Shown: positions 47,754-59,640 of the stretch, piece by piece
How the letters are laid out: the number at the start of each line of letters is the position of its first letter
Numbering within the stretch: position 1 is the first letter of the stretch
Assembly: GCA_907163375.1 (NCBI GenBank)
Contig: CAJQUW010005554.1
Coordinates: forward strand, 62,001 to 126,000
Origin: Prostheceraeus crozeri
Taxonomy: Eukaryota; Platyhelminthes; Polycladida; Euryleptidae
Reading direction: 5' to 3'
Length of the DNA stretch: 64,000 nucleotides
Notes under the pieces: generated by a model
The model's database searches: none
What the model was told of the DNA's origin: nothing
What the model saw: only the letters and a program-made list of their open reading frames with translations
Translations under genes and position numbers: made by a program

Positions 47754-50678
47754 TTTAACAAAGATACATTATATATTATAATATATAATTTTGATGTTGA
47801 AATAATGCCTGAATAAAGAGAATATATATATATTTCTGTGTCAGAACATGAGTGAGTGATGATATGGATACCCAGCTTTCATTCATCGCCTAACTCTACT
47901 ATGAGCATAACATGTCGTATAACTGATTGGCAGACTAAGCTTATTTTAATAATTATTCTTTTTCTGGCGAATAAAAAGCCGAAGCACCATCATCATTTGA
48001 TGCAATAATTCAAAGAGCGGGGATAAAATTGTTGTATTAGCACATATTGTATGTGTTTGCATGTGATCATATTGCTGTTCAGTAGCTTTGCTGGAGACGT
48101 TGCTTAGCTCAACATGACATATTGCTTGACAACATTTATTCATGCTTCAATCTTGCCTGTCATGTACTCTGATTAAATTCTCAGTTTGAATTTAAGGAGT
48201 TGTAAGTGCATACTAAATAAAGTTATCCAGAGGTCACAAGTCTTGACATCTTAAAAGAGTTGCAAATGAGTGCCAACTAAATAGGTCTTCTAGAAGCCAC
48301 AAACCTCAATATCTCTGCATAGTGTCTTCAGTTTGAGTCTTATAGCAGATCTGCAAATGAAAAGAAAGTAATGCTTGTGCTGTCGAGAAAAAGACGTGAC
48401 GAGTATAAACGAGCAATGCATGGAACGACGCTTGAGAAAGCCAGAATTAATTGAATGAATGTCTGATGATAAGCAGAATGTAATTAAAGTATTCATTTTC
48501 TTCATTATTCGCTCTACGTGCACCCTATTACCGTGCTCATGGTTAGAGTAGGCCCTTTCTGTATGTAGGGTAGTCAGCACCGATGCTGAAGTTTGGATAA
48601 AGAAAAGTATGCTAATTTTGAGGGTACTTTTACATTGTACAAAATATTTGAATGAAGATTGCATTATTGAATACCAGTTGTACGAGCCATGGTAAGCCAG
48701 ACCTTCATCAAATTACAATGAAGTTTCAACGCGAAAGTTGTGTAAAATTTTTTCGTAAGTAAATGTCATCAATTAGAGTTCGTCAATGCTTATTTCTGTC
48801 TGGTAATTATTGGTGAGGGTACCTTTTTACAAGAATTGCGCAGGCACAGCCTACAAACTACTAAGATTATACCAACTATTGACTCAAATTCAAACATTTA
48901 TAGGATGGTGTATTAGAAGTTGCAAAAAAGAGACATTTTGAAAAGAGACTTTAATATTGGTGTTTATTCAAATTATAGATGTTGATTCAATGATAGCAAT
49001 AACTTATCGTTAGGCGAATATGGCACACCGAAACTTTCGGCAAGGCTTGCTTCGACTTCGTGCATTTTGAAGGGAGCCGAACCAAAATTATCAAAACCAC
49101 ATGATAATTCTGTTCGGCTACGAACCATGCTCATGGAGAAAATTTTAGGATACAACAGAACTGTCAGCTACCTAGGATATGACAAAAGTGTATTCTAAAT
49201 TCCAAGAACATCAATAGTTGACGCATTTCATCAGCACAGAATTAGTCACAATAAAGAACTCTCTCCTTGAGACAGTTATCAAAACACTCGGGTGACTCTA
49301 TTTACTGTAGAATATGCTATCTTGAACATATTAGACAGAATATTAGAAGAAGCAGTCTTATTAACATAGGCCAATTGTTGGCTAGCTGGATAAATTGAGG
49401 ATGTATTCATTCCTTTGCGCCTGGAAAATCCTGGCTTTTCCTTGATTCTTATTTTACATAATTTTGCTAAGGACAAAATAGGAGTTCCTCTTCAAAATAT
49501 GATGGATCCATTTCTGTAAAAATTGAGTTCATTCGACTTTTTGCTTTGCTTAAGTTATGGTGAAGCTAGAATGGACAACAGCTGCTCTGTCAGGCACCGA
49601 TCTAGATCAATGTTACAAGATCTTAAACCTGCTGCCATAGTTGCAGATTCCCGCCTTAGTGTGCATGTCTGTTCTAGTGCTTTGTTATCATAGATTGTCA
49701 GATTTCCATGACTGTAACCAAAAATTGTATCTTCAAGGTACCTATGCATTCTATTGCCTGTCGAAAGCATGAAACAATTTCAATTTGATTAATCTATCAT
49801 CAAGATTTCCATTTTTTGCAAAAGGTGACATGTAAACCAATAACATTTTTGGAAAATCACAACAAAGTCGCAAAAAATCATCTAAAAACTGTCTCTTGGC
49901 TACAGTGCCTCATTCTCCTTATTTAGCTGTGCTTATCACTCGTGACCAACTGAGATTTGTCTTGATGAAATGTCTGTGAAAGTTTTACTTTCTTTGGAGT
50001 GCTGCACTGACTGAATATTAATAAACTGCTGATTCAAAAGGTGTCAGCTGATATTGGCTTCATTTTGGGACAAAAATAATGAACATTTTTTCAAAATAGT
50101 AGGCCTACACCACACCGTAAACTGTGATCAGCCAAATACCTGACAATCCATCAGCCATGATCAGACAATTGCAGCAGGCAATATGAGACAATGAACAGCC
50201 AAAATATCATACTGTTGTCTACTTTTCGAAAATTATTTTCTCTGAAGCGATTCAACATCAGCGAATTATACCTAGAGACCACACTCGCTCTCACTGTGCC
50301 TCATTCACACGCACTCGCACACTTATAAGCCTAGCATCAATAACTCTGATGCCTTGTCGGTTATCTTTCGCTGAGCTAATATCGACTTTAGGGAAGTATG
50401 TGTGCCCTTAAAAATTGTAAAGAACATTGTAAAAACTGAATTAAATTATAGCATCAATATGTCAAATATCCAGAACTGAAATTGCCATGATTGTAGGTCT
50501 AAAAAAGAACTTTACTTATTGAAAGCATTGCATGTTCATATAATTAAAAATCATCAAGGAAACCATTCAATTTTGATGAGAGTGTATATGCTAGTCATAA
50601 GTAGCAAACGCAATAGTACAATGAGTCCGCGCGATGAGTCAAAGAATGTCTGATAAGCAGGAAATTTGTCTGATGTTG
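47291..50678. other. No supported gene; AT microsatellite at 47.7 kb
   Basis: TAATAATATTAT/ATT simple repeats at about 47690-47790 and a short TA run at 47821-47833. Minus-strand frames of 60-124 codons show no motifs. Inside the presumed intron of gene B. Confidence 0.4.
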
Positions 50679-50686
50679 CGTAGCAG

Positions 50687-51567
50687 TAGGGTGTACAATC
50701 CCTGAGCAAAATATCAATCTCAGGATATCGCGAGATTGAGAAAACGGTATTAGTTTCATGCAGATTGCGATTTCTGCCTATGATTTTGCTTTTGTATACG
50801 TTAACATTGATTGCATAGGCGTACCTACTCCAAATGGTAATAATAACAATGAATTACCTGTAATTGCAAATCAGTATTTATGTTTACGAATTTGAGTGCA
50901 TGTAATTTCTTAAATCATTATTTGTAATGAAGCACCTCTTGTTCGCATTTTACGAGATGAGACATCTTTTAAAAAAATAAGCTTTCACGTCATGTGCATT
51001 TGCACAATATTTTGTTGTTCAATTAATTCAAATACTGATCACATGATGAAGAGATTTGATATGAAGAATAGCAAAATAGTAGGTTAGCAAACCGAAACTC
51101 TAAAGAAGTTATACTTGCATGAATGTCTGTTTGAAACACTATTTCAAAATCCACATGTCATTCCAGGTGGGATCGCTGATGCGATTTCTCACTTTCGAGG
51201 CAAAGGTACCAGCAACGTTGAAGGCACGCTGACACTCAACGCTATTTGGTGGCACAGAAAGAAGCCATCCAGTCATAAATGATAAGACCTTTCCTCGGAC
51301 CTTCATTGGATACAATGATGCTCCGTGTCGAATCGTTTTCAGTGGCCGTTTTGCGCAGTTATAAAAAGAACGGAGAAATATTGTGTGCATCTTGTTTACC
51401 CTTTGCTAGTAGGCTAATTTCCAAACTAAGCGACTGATGCATGTATATAACGAAGTAAATCCCAAATAAGCCCGGGATTTTATGCTCGACAATCCCGGGA
51501 TTTGAATCCCAAATTTTTTTAATATCTCGGAATCCGGGATTTTGGGATCCCGGTATTGTACACCCTA
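50687..51567 (-). mobile_element. 881-bp hAT-type element
   Basis: Ends are inverted: TAGGGTGTACAAT on the left and TAGGGTGTACAATACCGGG on the right (other strand). Flanking octamers CGTAGCAG (50679-50686) and CGTAGCAT (51568-51575) differ at one base, consistent with an old 8-bp target duplication. The right subterminal part repeats TCCCGGGAT-type words. A minus-strand remnant of a hAT transposase lies inside. Too short to be autonomous. Confidence 0.75.
51139..51390 (-). pseudogene. hAT transposase C-terminal dimerisation domain fragment
   Basis: 83-codon open frame with WLLSVPPNSVECQRAFNVAG followed by KVRNRISDPTWNDMWILK. This matches the C-terminal hAT dimerisation region ('LS.P.SSV.SER.FS.AG......R.RL......N..L.LK'). 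The catalytic part is absent. It lies inside the 881-bp inverted-repeat element on the strand expected for its product. Confidence 0.8.
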
Positions 51568-51575
51568 CGTAGCAT

Positions 51576-53010
51576 CAGCCAAAATACTGATTTGGCTACC
51601 AAATTGTCAGGTAAGTGGCTATTTGCAGTTTGCAGTGCATATACAAAAACAACTAATATCATGGCTTTTACTAAACTGCTTACTAGATACTTACTTTGTA
51701 GCTGCTTATATGTAGGAAGTATAGGATTCCAGAAATGGAAGGATCTTTCCATATTTTCATTACTGACACAATCACATTGTTGCATTTTATTTTGTACCAT
51801 TTTGAATAGAAATTGGTTGTGATTTCTGCATTGTTATATAGGTTAGTTCTGCATAGATAGGTATAGTAGTCTGCTAAGTCAGGGAGTGAAAGCATGTAAA
51901 AGTGCTCCCGTGTAGCAGGTAGAAAAATATGATTGTGGCTTAGTATTTATAGTGTCTACGAATTGTAGAAGCCCTTATCAATCAGAACATCTACGATGGC
52001 ATTAGCATCGCTGACACTCGAACCACATTTGAGATTGTCGAACAGAACAGGCCCACTTGCTTGACATCAATGTCAGGCAGGTTTACTACGCATACGTTTG
52101 CAGCGAGGCGAGTAGAATCAATACCTATAGGTATTGAATATTTTTGATATTTCAAACTCTATGGTGTGGTCAGAGCACTTTCTAGTGGCGGATAAGATGG
52201 CAAAATTTCTAGCTTTAAAGGATCATTTTCGCCTCTTTAATTTGGACATATTCAAATTCATCATAATGAAGATTCATACGTTGAAAAGGCGGAAGTCATT
52301 CATGTGTTTATTCATTTCTCTCCAAGCTCTCGCTGCCTCTTTGTAGCGGAAAGCAACAAAAACTGAATGTACAATGCAGCAGTGTGAGGTATTCACCAGG
52401 TTAACTGACAATGCATGAGCGCGTAGAAATGGCATTTGACACGGATTGATCGACACACTTAAAAGATATGAGAATGAACTAGCGCAAAAACGCACAAGGC
52501 AAATTAAGTAAGAAAAGTCAAAATGAATGATGTGTAGACAGAAATTATACATCAAGCAATGGACGGGAATTAGTTGAGAAGGAAATTCACAAAAGGAATC
52601 CCAGGATGATTCAAGTAATCAAAGAAGTAATAAGTAACTGATAGTAAATTATAATGAATAAAAATGAAATTCAGAAAATAACAGAAAAGGAAACAATGAG
52701 TTAAAAGATAGAACGAGTAACACTGAAAAGTAATACCAATATGATAATTAAAAATTTGAAAACATGAAAATGATAAAGTGAAAACTTGTCGAGAAAATGA
52801 ATAAATAAATAAGTAAAAGCATAGAATATACACATATACGCACACGAAAAAAGGAGAAAAAAGTTTTACACTAATTGACAATTAAAAAAAAACTCTTTTT
52901 GTATACATTATTCTTGTGAGGTGAGGCGAATGCAAACCGCCTCTGATAGGCGTAGCTCAAAAGCAGTGCGACACGACTTTACAATTTTGATTTTATCTTT
53001 GTCTTGCGTA
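51576..53010. other. No supported gene
   Basis: AT-rich, with minus-strand frames of about 100 codons at 52274-52881 that are low-complexity (Phe/Tyr/Leu-rich from A-rich DNA) and not convincing. Confidence 0.4.
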
Positions 53011-53014
53011 TTAG

Positions 53015-53183
53015 GGAAAGACAAAGCATGTCGACTGGCGAGTAGCAGCTGAGGATGGTGGTGCCATTGATATCGGGCGTGATCGTCCTGTCAAACACCA
53101 TCTCGACAGGTGTTCGTCGATCCGCTTCCAAAAAGGGAACGTACAGATTCGTACACTCAAAGAAGATAATGAAGAATCATGAA
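53015..53183 (+). CDS. Exon-like open frame with Ig-like C-terminal pattern
   Basis: A strong acceptor (TTTGTCTTGCGTATTAG) precedes GGAAAGACAAAG. The frame reads KTKHVDWRVAAEDGGAID, then RFQKGNVQIRTLKEDNEES before TGA. The last segment recalls the 'F..GN..I..L..ED...Y.C' end of V-type Ig domains, but the Tyr/Cys are not reached. Its entry phase (0) does not fit the neighbouring gene B exons. It may be a decayed exon, an alternative terminal exon or chance. Confidence 0.25.
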
Positions 53184-53355
53184 AAATTATGACAATTTTG
53201 CGTCATATGGGCGGGATCGATCTCAAGATTATCTGTCAAATTATTTCTATAATAAATATAGCTTGTAAGACGGCATTACTGATGTAGTGACTAGTAGTAA
53301 ACATATCTGAAATATTTAAGACAATAAATTTCGCTTGAACTTATCATCATTGTAG

Positions 53356-53436
53356 CCGTTGTTTGGTCACCCGTTGAATCTGACAATCCTGTGAAAATTG
53401 CTTCCAGAATTTTACAGAACTTTAATTGGGATTCGG
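53356..53436 (+). CDS. Gene B exon 3: short linker
   Basis: Acceptor TTATCATCATTGTAG ends at 53355; donor TCGG|GTAAGTTG follows 53436. 81 bp, entering and leaving in phase 1, so it fits exon 2 (ends phase 1) and exon 4 (starts phase 1). Encodes VVWSPVESDNPVKIASRI then LQNFNWDS. Coding-like composition, no known domain. Placed on the extracellular side of the membrane helix by the model. Confidence 0.5.
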
Positions 53437-54761
53437 GTAAGTTGAGGTATTGCTGCAGCGCTTTTCTTGTATGCCATCACTTACTGCTGTCTCAGTTGTT
53501 TTCTTCCTCTTGGAAATTGCCACTAAACGACTTGAAATGAATGCATCATTATAGTGTTTTTCATCTCTATCGAATCGGACCGCGGTACAAAGCCTTCAGT
53601 TGTTTACTTCTTGTGAGTTTCGATGCCAAATGTGATATTTACCCAGTGTTTCAGGACTTTAAAGCATTTTTTTTTCAACTAAATTGAATTGACACAGAGA
53701 TGGGACAGTTTATCATCTTCTATCCTACTTTTTTATTATCACAATCATTATTCCTTCATCTATCAAAAAGGTCTCAATGGTACACAATGTGAAATATTAA
53801 ATCGATGCTCGACCGAAAATACATGTAGTAAATAAGATGCACCCTGAGAAAATTTCGATCTATCGACTCAAATGACATAGTCAAGCTCAATCATATGTGT
53901 ACAACATCAAGTACATGTGCGAGTGTATCGGAATTGTCAGGCATATAGCGCAATCATGTAATAAATTATGCTCGGACAAGGATTGTTCTCGGATGATGGA
54001 TATCACCTCAATTGTTGAAAGACAGCTAGCATGTCTACAAGGAGATTACAGACCGTTCCATAAATAATTGCCAACCAATTACCAATAATAATCAACCAAT
54101 CAACCTGTCAAATGTAATTTTCGGGTTGAAATCCGAACGATGTGTCATATCAAACTTTATGCTCTATGGAGTATTTTGACATATATTATGCTTTCTTAAG
54201 CGGTCAACTGTGGTCAGCAGATCCAAAGAAAGAAAATTTAACGTTTTCTTTGATGAAGAATTACAACATGAAGACGACAGAATTTTTTAATGAAAATTGT
54301 TAGGCGGTGCGAACTATCAATCAGCCTTTTCATGATTGATGAAGACACTCACTTACTTGTGAAGGGCTACAGACCCCTGATATATTTGGCAAAGCGTTTA
54401 GGTTGTGTCTGGTGAGTTGTGGTCAGCAGATTTAAATGCATGAATTCACTCACCGATGCGACGATGCCTACAGATGAAATCACGCAGTGGACTTAGTTCT
54501 AGCAGTAAGCTTATATTAAGCTAGTTGCTATGACACAACAATATCTGCAGTGCTTGTTTAGGTTGTACAAGAGCTTATAATCTGATTGGTAGGTGAAACA
54601 CACAAACTCCATTTGCATCATAAATAGGCTTTGCTTTCGGTTTCAGAACCTGAACCTTAACAGCAACCAAATATGTCTTAGTTATTTCATTTTTTTATAA
54701 GCAAAAAAATTTCACTTTTTTGTAAAATGATCAGCTTCTGCTGTCTAGTATTGAATAAACA

Positions 54762-54777
54762 TATTATTATTATTATT
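54762..54777. repeat. AATAAA plus short (ATT)n, possible LINE 3' tail
   Basis: ATTGAATAAACATATTATTATTATT resembles the tail at the end of the LINE fragment at 1-527. No RT sequence precedes it, so only the last part of an old copy may remain. Confidence 0.3.
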
Positions 54778-55117
54778 ATATAGTTATGCAGAGGACAGGG
54801 ACAAGTGTAATCAATATGATTTCTAATCAATTTCTACACTCATTTTCCTAGCAACATTTGGCTAATTAACACCGGAAAACCAGGTATAAGAATAAGCGGA
54901 TTCTTTACCCAATTTTATTGATTAATTCAAACTTTGATTTTCACTTTATGCACTTTCTTTTTTTGGGCGGATCGCGTTACAGTTCGTCACATTTGAGTAA
55001 TGTATCCATGTTCACATACGCTCTCATAGAATATCATTCATTTGTTACTTTAAGTTTATAAACTGTTATGTAAGAAGGCTATGTACAATGTGCATGTACT
55101 TCCATCTTTTGTGACAG

Positions 55118-55567
55118 TGCGGAATGTCCCCACGACATCAGCTACTGGAACGACAAAATTCACATCAGCAGCTTCAACGACAAATGGTATTACAACAACA
55201 CAAGAATCAAAAACGAAAATTCCTACAACACAAACCACTACATGGACATCGAAAACGACAGGTAGAAGTCCTGCAACAGCAACACAAACTACTACGACTT
55301 TCCATACGAAAGAGACAAATCCTCCGACAACAAGACAAGTTAGCATACCGACTTTCCAGACGACTAAGACAAGTCCTACGACGACAACACAAGCTAGCAC
55401 AACGACTCTCTATGCGTCAATGACGAATCCTACGACGACCATTCCCATGACATCAAGAAATCCTACAACATTGGCAACAACAGCACAAGCTAGTACACCG
55501 AATTTCTATACTACAACGAGAAATCCAGCAACGACAATCCAGACAACAACAGCGACTACGATAGCAA
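55118..55567 (+). CDS. Gene B exon 4: Thr-rich mucin-like domain
   Basis: Acceptor CATCTTTTGTGACAG ends at 55117; donor AGCAA|GTGAGA follows 55567. The 450-bp exon is symmetric (phase 1-1) and encodes about 150 residues dominated by Thr, with Ser and Pro, starting RNVPTTSATGTTKFTSA. A 54-bp (18-residue) unit repeats: ACTTTCC-type starts at 55296 and 55350, and a diverged one at 55404, each with a TNPPTT/TSPTTT/TNPTTT core; a looser copy starts near 55500. Such Thr/Pro/Ser tracts are O-glycosylated stalks in secreted and membrane mucins. The minus strand is also open here, but only as a consequence of the repeat composition. Confidence 0.7.
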
Positions 55568-55650
55568 GTGAGAGTAAATTATCGTATTTTTTATTCCTTG
55601 GGTATGTTGTAATGCAAGCAAAACTACCAATCTTTTTATCTATCTTTTAG

Positions 55651-57282
55651 TCTAGCAGTCTCTGTTCAAATATATTGCATGGTCAAGGAATAGAGAGCAT
55701 AGTACAAGATCAATGCATACTTCAAGTAAATGCGAATCGGAATAAGGTAGGGAAGTGCAAGCAAACCGCAAAAGTCAAGATTTTACCTACTGGAATACTA
55801 ATTACAGTAGCTCGTGCAAACGTGAATTAGGTTATATTGTTAGCAGAACCAAGCGAAAATGTAAACGTCTATTTGTAGAACAAAATGGAATGCAGAAGTG
55901 ACCAGAATAAATAAAAATAAAATGCTGCCGCATCAAATGTGGCATGTAGAATCATCTAAAATTTGACATTTGCTTCTTCTTGAAAATCGGCCATTTTTGA
56001 ATGCTAGACGATTCAGCTTTTTCTTATCAAGATGTTTATGAAGGTCGTCATGCACTGATACCAGAACGCTGACAGACTAACCAAGCGCTCCGTAACCACG
56101 CTCTTTGCTATTATTTCTTAAAAACCCACAATCTCTTGTGAAAGAATATATACAAACTCAGTGACATGACCATAGAGTAGGGATATATAGGTAAAGTGTC
56201 GGCTCAAAAAAGTATCTGTACACAGTGAAAATTTTTATATGAAAGGATTCAGTTTTTTGCGGAGATTACGTTCCCGTGGTCCAAAATATGATTTCAGCAG
56301 CTTTAAAAAGTCAAAATTTTGAAAATTTATATGCTATCAAGATGACATCCCTTTACAAGTAGCATGAAGCAAGTTGGATATCAAAATGAATGAATATTTG
56401 CTAATAAGCTTCCCAACTAAGCGGAAATAAAGCTTTTTTCAAGGGAATTTCATGAGCCGCAATATGATGGAAGTCTTCATGAAAAAGTCGAGATCTGATT
56501 TTGCTTTCTTGGTTTAAATTTCAAGCATTTAAATTCAATATTCACCGGCATGATTTCATGATTCACTAGATTCATGTTTCATTTATTGAATCTGAATAGA
56601 ATTCTATGGACCCATTTTTACATGTTTCAAAGTTAATCGAAATCATTGTCTTTGATTATGTGACTTTGCTCTGCCAGTGGCAGGTTGCCTACATGATGAC
56701 GCTTAAGAAAATGCTCTTGAGGTTGACCATGAAAGTAATAGGAACCCATCGAATTGCTAATTTAACAAACATTAGATATCCAAGCCTGTCATGAGAATCT
56801 GTGAAATACCATCATTCCTTCTGCATTACAATTATGATCAGTCAATTCCGCTGTAATTTCTTCAAAACTGCAAAAGTTTGCAAATCTCACATTTGGTAAC
56901 ATTACCCAATAGTATTCACCTCGAGTTCATTTAATAAAATCGAAAGTGTATACACATTGGGAATTAATAAATGCGGAGTTGCCACTCTACCTAATGCACT
57001 TACTCTATGGACATGACATCTTGTCACATACCGTTCTTCGAATTTTGTACATGTGTTTACTTATGCTTCAAACTGTTCAGATCATCGGCAACTGTCATGT
57101 AAACATCCCCTCAACCATCTTACTCCTCGAATATTATCCACTTCTTTTCCTTTGTGCAGGACAGCCATTAGAGGCAGCAGAATCGTAATATTCAAGACTA
57201 AACTATTGAGAAAAAGGGATTGACATGATGCATTGGCAATGCATGATGTTCAAGGATATCCATGAGGCCAGATGTTGACAAG
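55651..57282. other. No supported gene
   Basis: Presumed intron of gene B; short frames only. Confidence 0.4.
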
Positions 57283-57521
57283 AAAAAACAAATTCAATTA
57301 TTCTGAGCACTTTCGGTGCGCTTAGCGAATTCGGACACAAACAGGTTGAACACCTTACAGAGATAGGAAAAAAGTCGTGCGTCGCTTGCGGATTAATGTG
57401 AATTCCAGCGAAGTGCTTCGATTGCCAAAATTCCTTCAGATTCGAAGAATTCAGATCATTGCCCACAAGTTTTCTCCATAATGTTGACCCTTCCGATCAT
57501 TATGAAAGAAAGTAGCAGGCG
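57283..57521 (-). repeat. Interspersed repeat, copy 2 (minus strand)
   Basis: Read on the minus strand it begins CGCCTGCTACTTTCTTTC, shares about 170 bp with 6799-6968, and ends with CGCACCGAAAGTGCTC and AATAATTGAATTTG, which is shared with 60425-60462. It therefore links the two plus-strand copies as 5' and 3' parts of one family. The CTGAAGATGATG segment present at 60.41 kb is deleted here. Confidence 0.65.
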
Positions 57522-58110
57522 TACGAAAATTAGTTCACTTGATGATTTCACATCCTCTCCTCGGCATTGCTCACTGTATAGTGCATACATTGAATCGAAG
57601 CCACACATCGATGTGTGTTTTGGTGTGTGCGAAGTGATAGCACAGCACGCACGCATCTCTCACTGGCTCTGGTGTCCTTTGCTGACAGCTTATTGTTTGC
57701 CATTTCCAATAGCAAGCGATACACGAATTATCCATTCGAGAAGGAGCAAGTTGTGTGATGTGATGTGCCATTTCGATATTAAGGTTACATACAATTCTTC
57801 CTTTCTAGGAGACCGAAGCGCGCGCAGATGAATCTAATTCTGTGCATGCAATGATAGAATCGATGATCGTCTGCAATGAAACACGATAAGATATGGATTG
57901 CACTTAAAACGAAAACAGAAATAACCTATTGAAATCACTACTAAGACTCGATATAAAGTAGCAAGTTAAGATATGAAAAAGGAAAAAGAGAAACGATAAA
58001 TAAAAATAGGGAGAAACGACTTCACGTATCCGGTATTATATCGATAGAGAGTAAAAAACCAAGTTCCTGAATTATACAGGGCGACTACTCGATCGACAAA
58101 TGAAATATTT

Positions 58111-58773
58111 TTGAGATATTCTATTGATATGGTGGTGAATAGATTTCTGCGAAATGGATATGATGGTAATTTCTTAAATAATTGTGTGAGATATTTCAAA
58201 AGGAATAAAAATGATGACAGAGTCTCTAGAACAGACAGAAGGCAAAACGATGATAACATCATTTACCTGAGAGTCCCTTTCGTAAATGAGCAGTTCAAAA
58301 GGCAGATGATTAATCTGACAAGACGAAGTGGGCTAGCAAATATGGTACGCTTGACTTTCAGTGGTGGTACTTCTCTACGGAGGCGTTTTCATCCTCCGAA
58401 AGAGAAGCCTGAATGCAGAAATTGTGACCTATGCTCAATGACAAGTAAACCCAATCGGTGTTATTTAAAGGGAGTGGTGTATAAAATCGTTTGCAATATA
58501 TGCGGAAAAACTTACATTGGGGAAACGGGGCGTTCGATAGGAACAAGAATAAAAGAGCATCTTTACAAGAAATCCTACTCAGCAGTACAAGCTCACTTCG
58601 ATGAAGAACATTGTGGTCTACAACCGGCATTTAACATTAATTGGGAGATTTTACATACTGGCCTAAGCCATTTCAATAGAAGAAAGACACTTGAAGGTAT
58701 GTACATCTCCAAAGAAGAACCTTATACTTTGATGAATGGTTGTACTGGTCGCAGTATTGTTTATGAAAGTTAA
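58111..58773 (+). CDS. PLE C-terminal domain with GIY-YIG endonuclease
   Basis: 220 codons open. N-terminal part has NRFLRNGYDGNFLNNCVRYF, then VPFVNEQFKRQM, a Cys-rich linker (CRNCDLCSMTSKPNRC) and the endonuclease core VYKIVCNICGKTYIGETGRS with TRIKEHLYKKS, then HFNRRKTLEGMYISKEEP. The Tyr-Ile-Gly triplet, Arg and His/Glu of the GIY-YIG fold are present. The RT domain is not included, so the copy cannot move by itself. Confidence 0.85.
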   Translation: MRYSIDMVVNRFLRNGYDGNFLNNCVRYFKRNKNDDRVSRTDRRQNDDNIIYLRVPFVNEQFKRQMINLTRRSGLANMVRLTFSGGTSLRRRFHPPKEKPECRNCDLCSMTSKPNRCYLKGVVYKIVCNICGKTYIGETGRSIGTRIKEHLYKKSYSAVQAHFDEEHCGLQPAFNINWEILHTGLSHFNRRKTLEGMYISKEEPYTLMNGCTGRSIVYES

Positions 58774-58949
58774 GGTCTATGTGTATGTAATTTCTTCTTT
58801 AGGTCCTATTTTCAGTTTTCGCATGCTGTTTGTATTTTAGGTAGTAGTATTTTAATTATTCCATATCTTACTGAGGTATGGAACACTTGTTTTTACTGTA
58901 AATACGCGTGAACTTATATCATTGTGTATTACTTCATCTCTCATGTGTC

Positions 58950-59010
58950 TTTCCGTACATTCATACGTGACCAAGCCTGCAAGGCGAAACGTCGTATAAT
59001 ATAATATCTC
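58950..59010 (+). ncRNA. Hammerhead-like motif at PLE 3' end
   Basis: ATAC/GTAT can form helix I; GCCT (58975-58978) pairs with AGGC (58982-58985); GAAA follows at 58986-58989, and ACGT-C gives the 2-bp self-complementary helix III and cleavage base. First core strand GTGACCAA deviates from CUGANGA at two positions. Confidence 0.45.
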
Positions 59011-59084
59011 TTCTCTTTTGTATCCGTTGAAACTTGGTTTTTTACTCTCAAACGATAAATAATCATAGAAGGGAAGCTAGCGTA

Positions 59085-59640
59085 TTAAATACAGAGTCCC
59101 AAGCAGACCCCAAGTCGTGATCGACGCTGTTTGTTGTTTCCGCCAAGCTTTCGGGTCCAGATCGCATCTTTGATCAGTCTCCTTCTCCAACCACTCTCTT
59201 TGCTAACCACTGCTGCACCAGAAAAATCTATGCGGTGATCATTATCGAAGGCATGCTTGGCCACCTCGGAACGATCCACATCGAGATTCTTTACCGCACG
59301 CTTGTGTTCCTTCTGCCTGTCATCTGCTGTTCTTCCGGATTGGTCCCCATAAACCCATTCGCACTCCGAACAGTTGAACGAGTAGGCGGCATTGAATGAT
59401 ATTGAAAAGTCACCGTTTGACGGCACCAAATTGCCTAGATGGGCGTTTGCGCACCAGATTTGTCCTTAGAGTCTCATAGGTCTCATTCTGTCCTCAACCC
59501 CGGCACCATGGAGAACTTCAGAAAGCCGCTCCGATACTCCATTTACACACGGCAGAGTTACACGCCATTAAGGGGTCTCTCGTCACCAGAATCATTCCTG
59601 TGGCTCATCCAACCAGCCCTGATCTCTGCCCTGTCGTAGC
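59085..59640 (-). mobile_element. Second, older PLE fragment on the minus strand
   Basis: Minus-strand frame 59429-59085 reads NCSECEWVYGDQSGRTADDR with QKEHKRAV and VAKHAFDNDHRIDFSG, a GIY-YIG domain whose usual YIG is YGD. Upstream in the same direction, VTLPCVNGVSERLSEVL fits the 'VTIPYV.GLSE.....L' block that precedes the nuclease in Penelope-type proteins. It is broken and belongs to a different PLE lineage from the copy next to it. Confidence 0.7.

Larger units (their letters stand above)
58044..59055 (+). mobile_element. Penelope-like element, 5' truncated
   Basis: Contains an intact C-terminal frame (58111-58773), a 3' UTR and a hammerhead-like terminus near 58.99 kb. A GAGAGTAAAAAACCAAG block at the left edge (58048-58064) is inverted at the right edge (59034-59050), again giving PLE-style inverted flanks. 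Lies in the gene B intron. Confidence 0.75.

Noticed and set aside
52274-52881. Minus-strand open frames of about 100 codons
   Set aside because: Low-complexity translation of A-rich DNA, no motif, no splice context.
55056-55400. Minus-strand Val-rich open frame over the mucin exon
   Set aside because: Shadow of the plus-strand Thr-rich repeats (ACA/ACG codons read as TGT/CGT-type codons).
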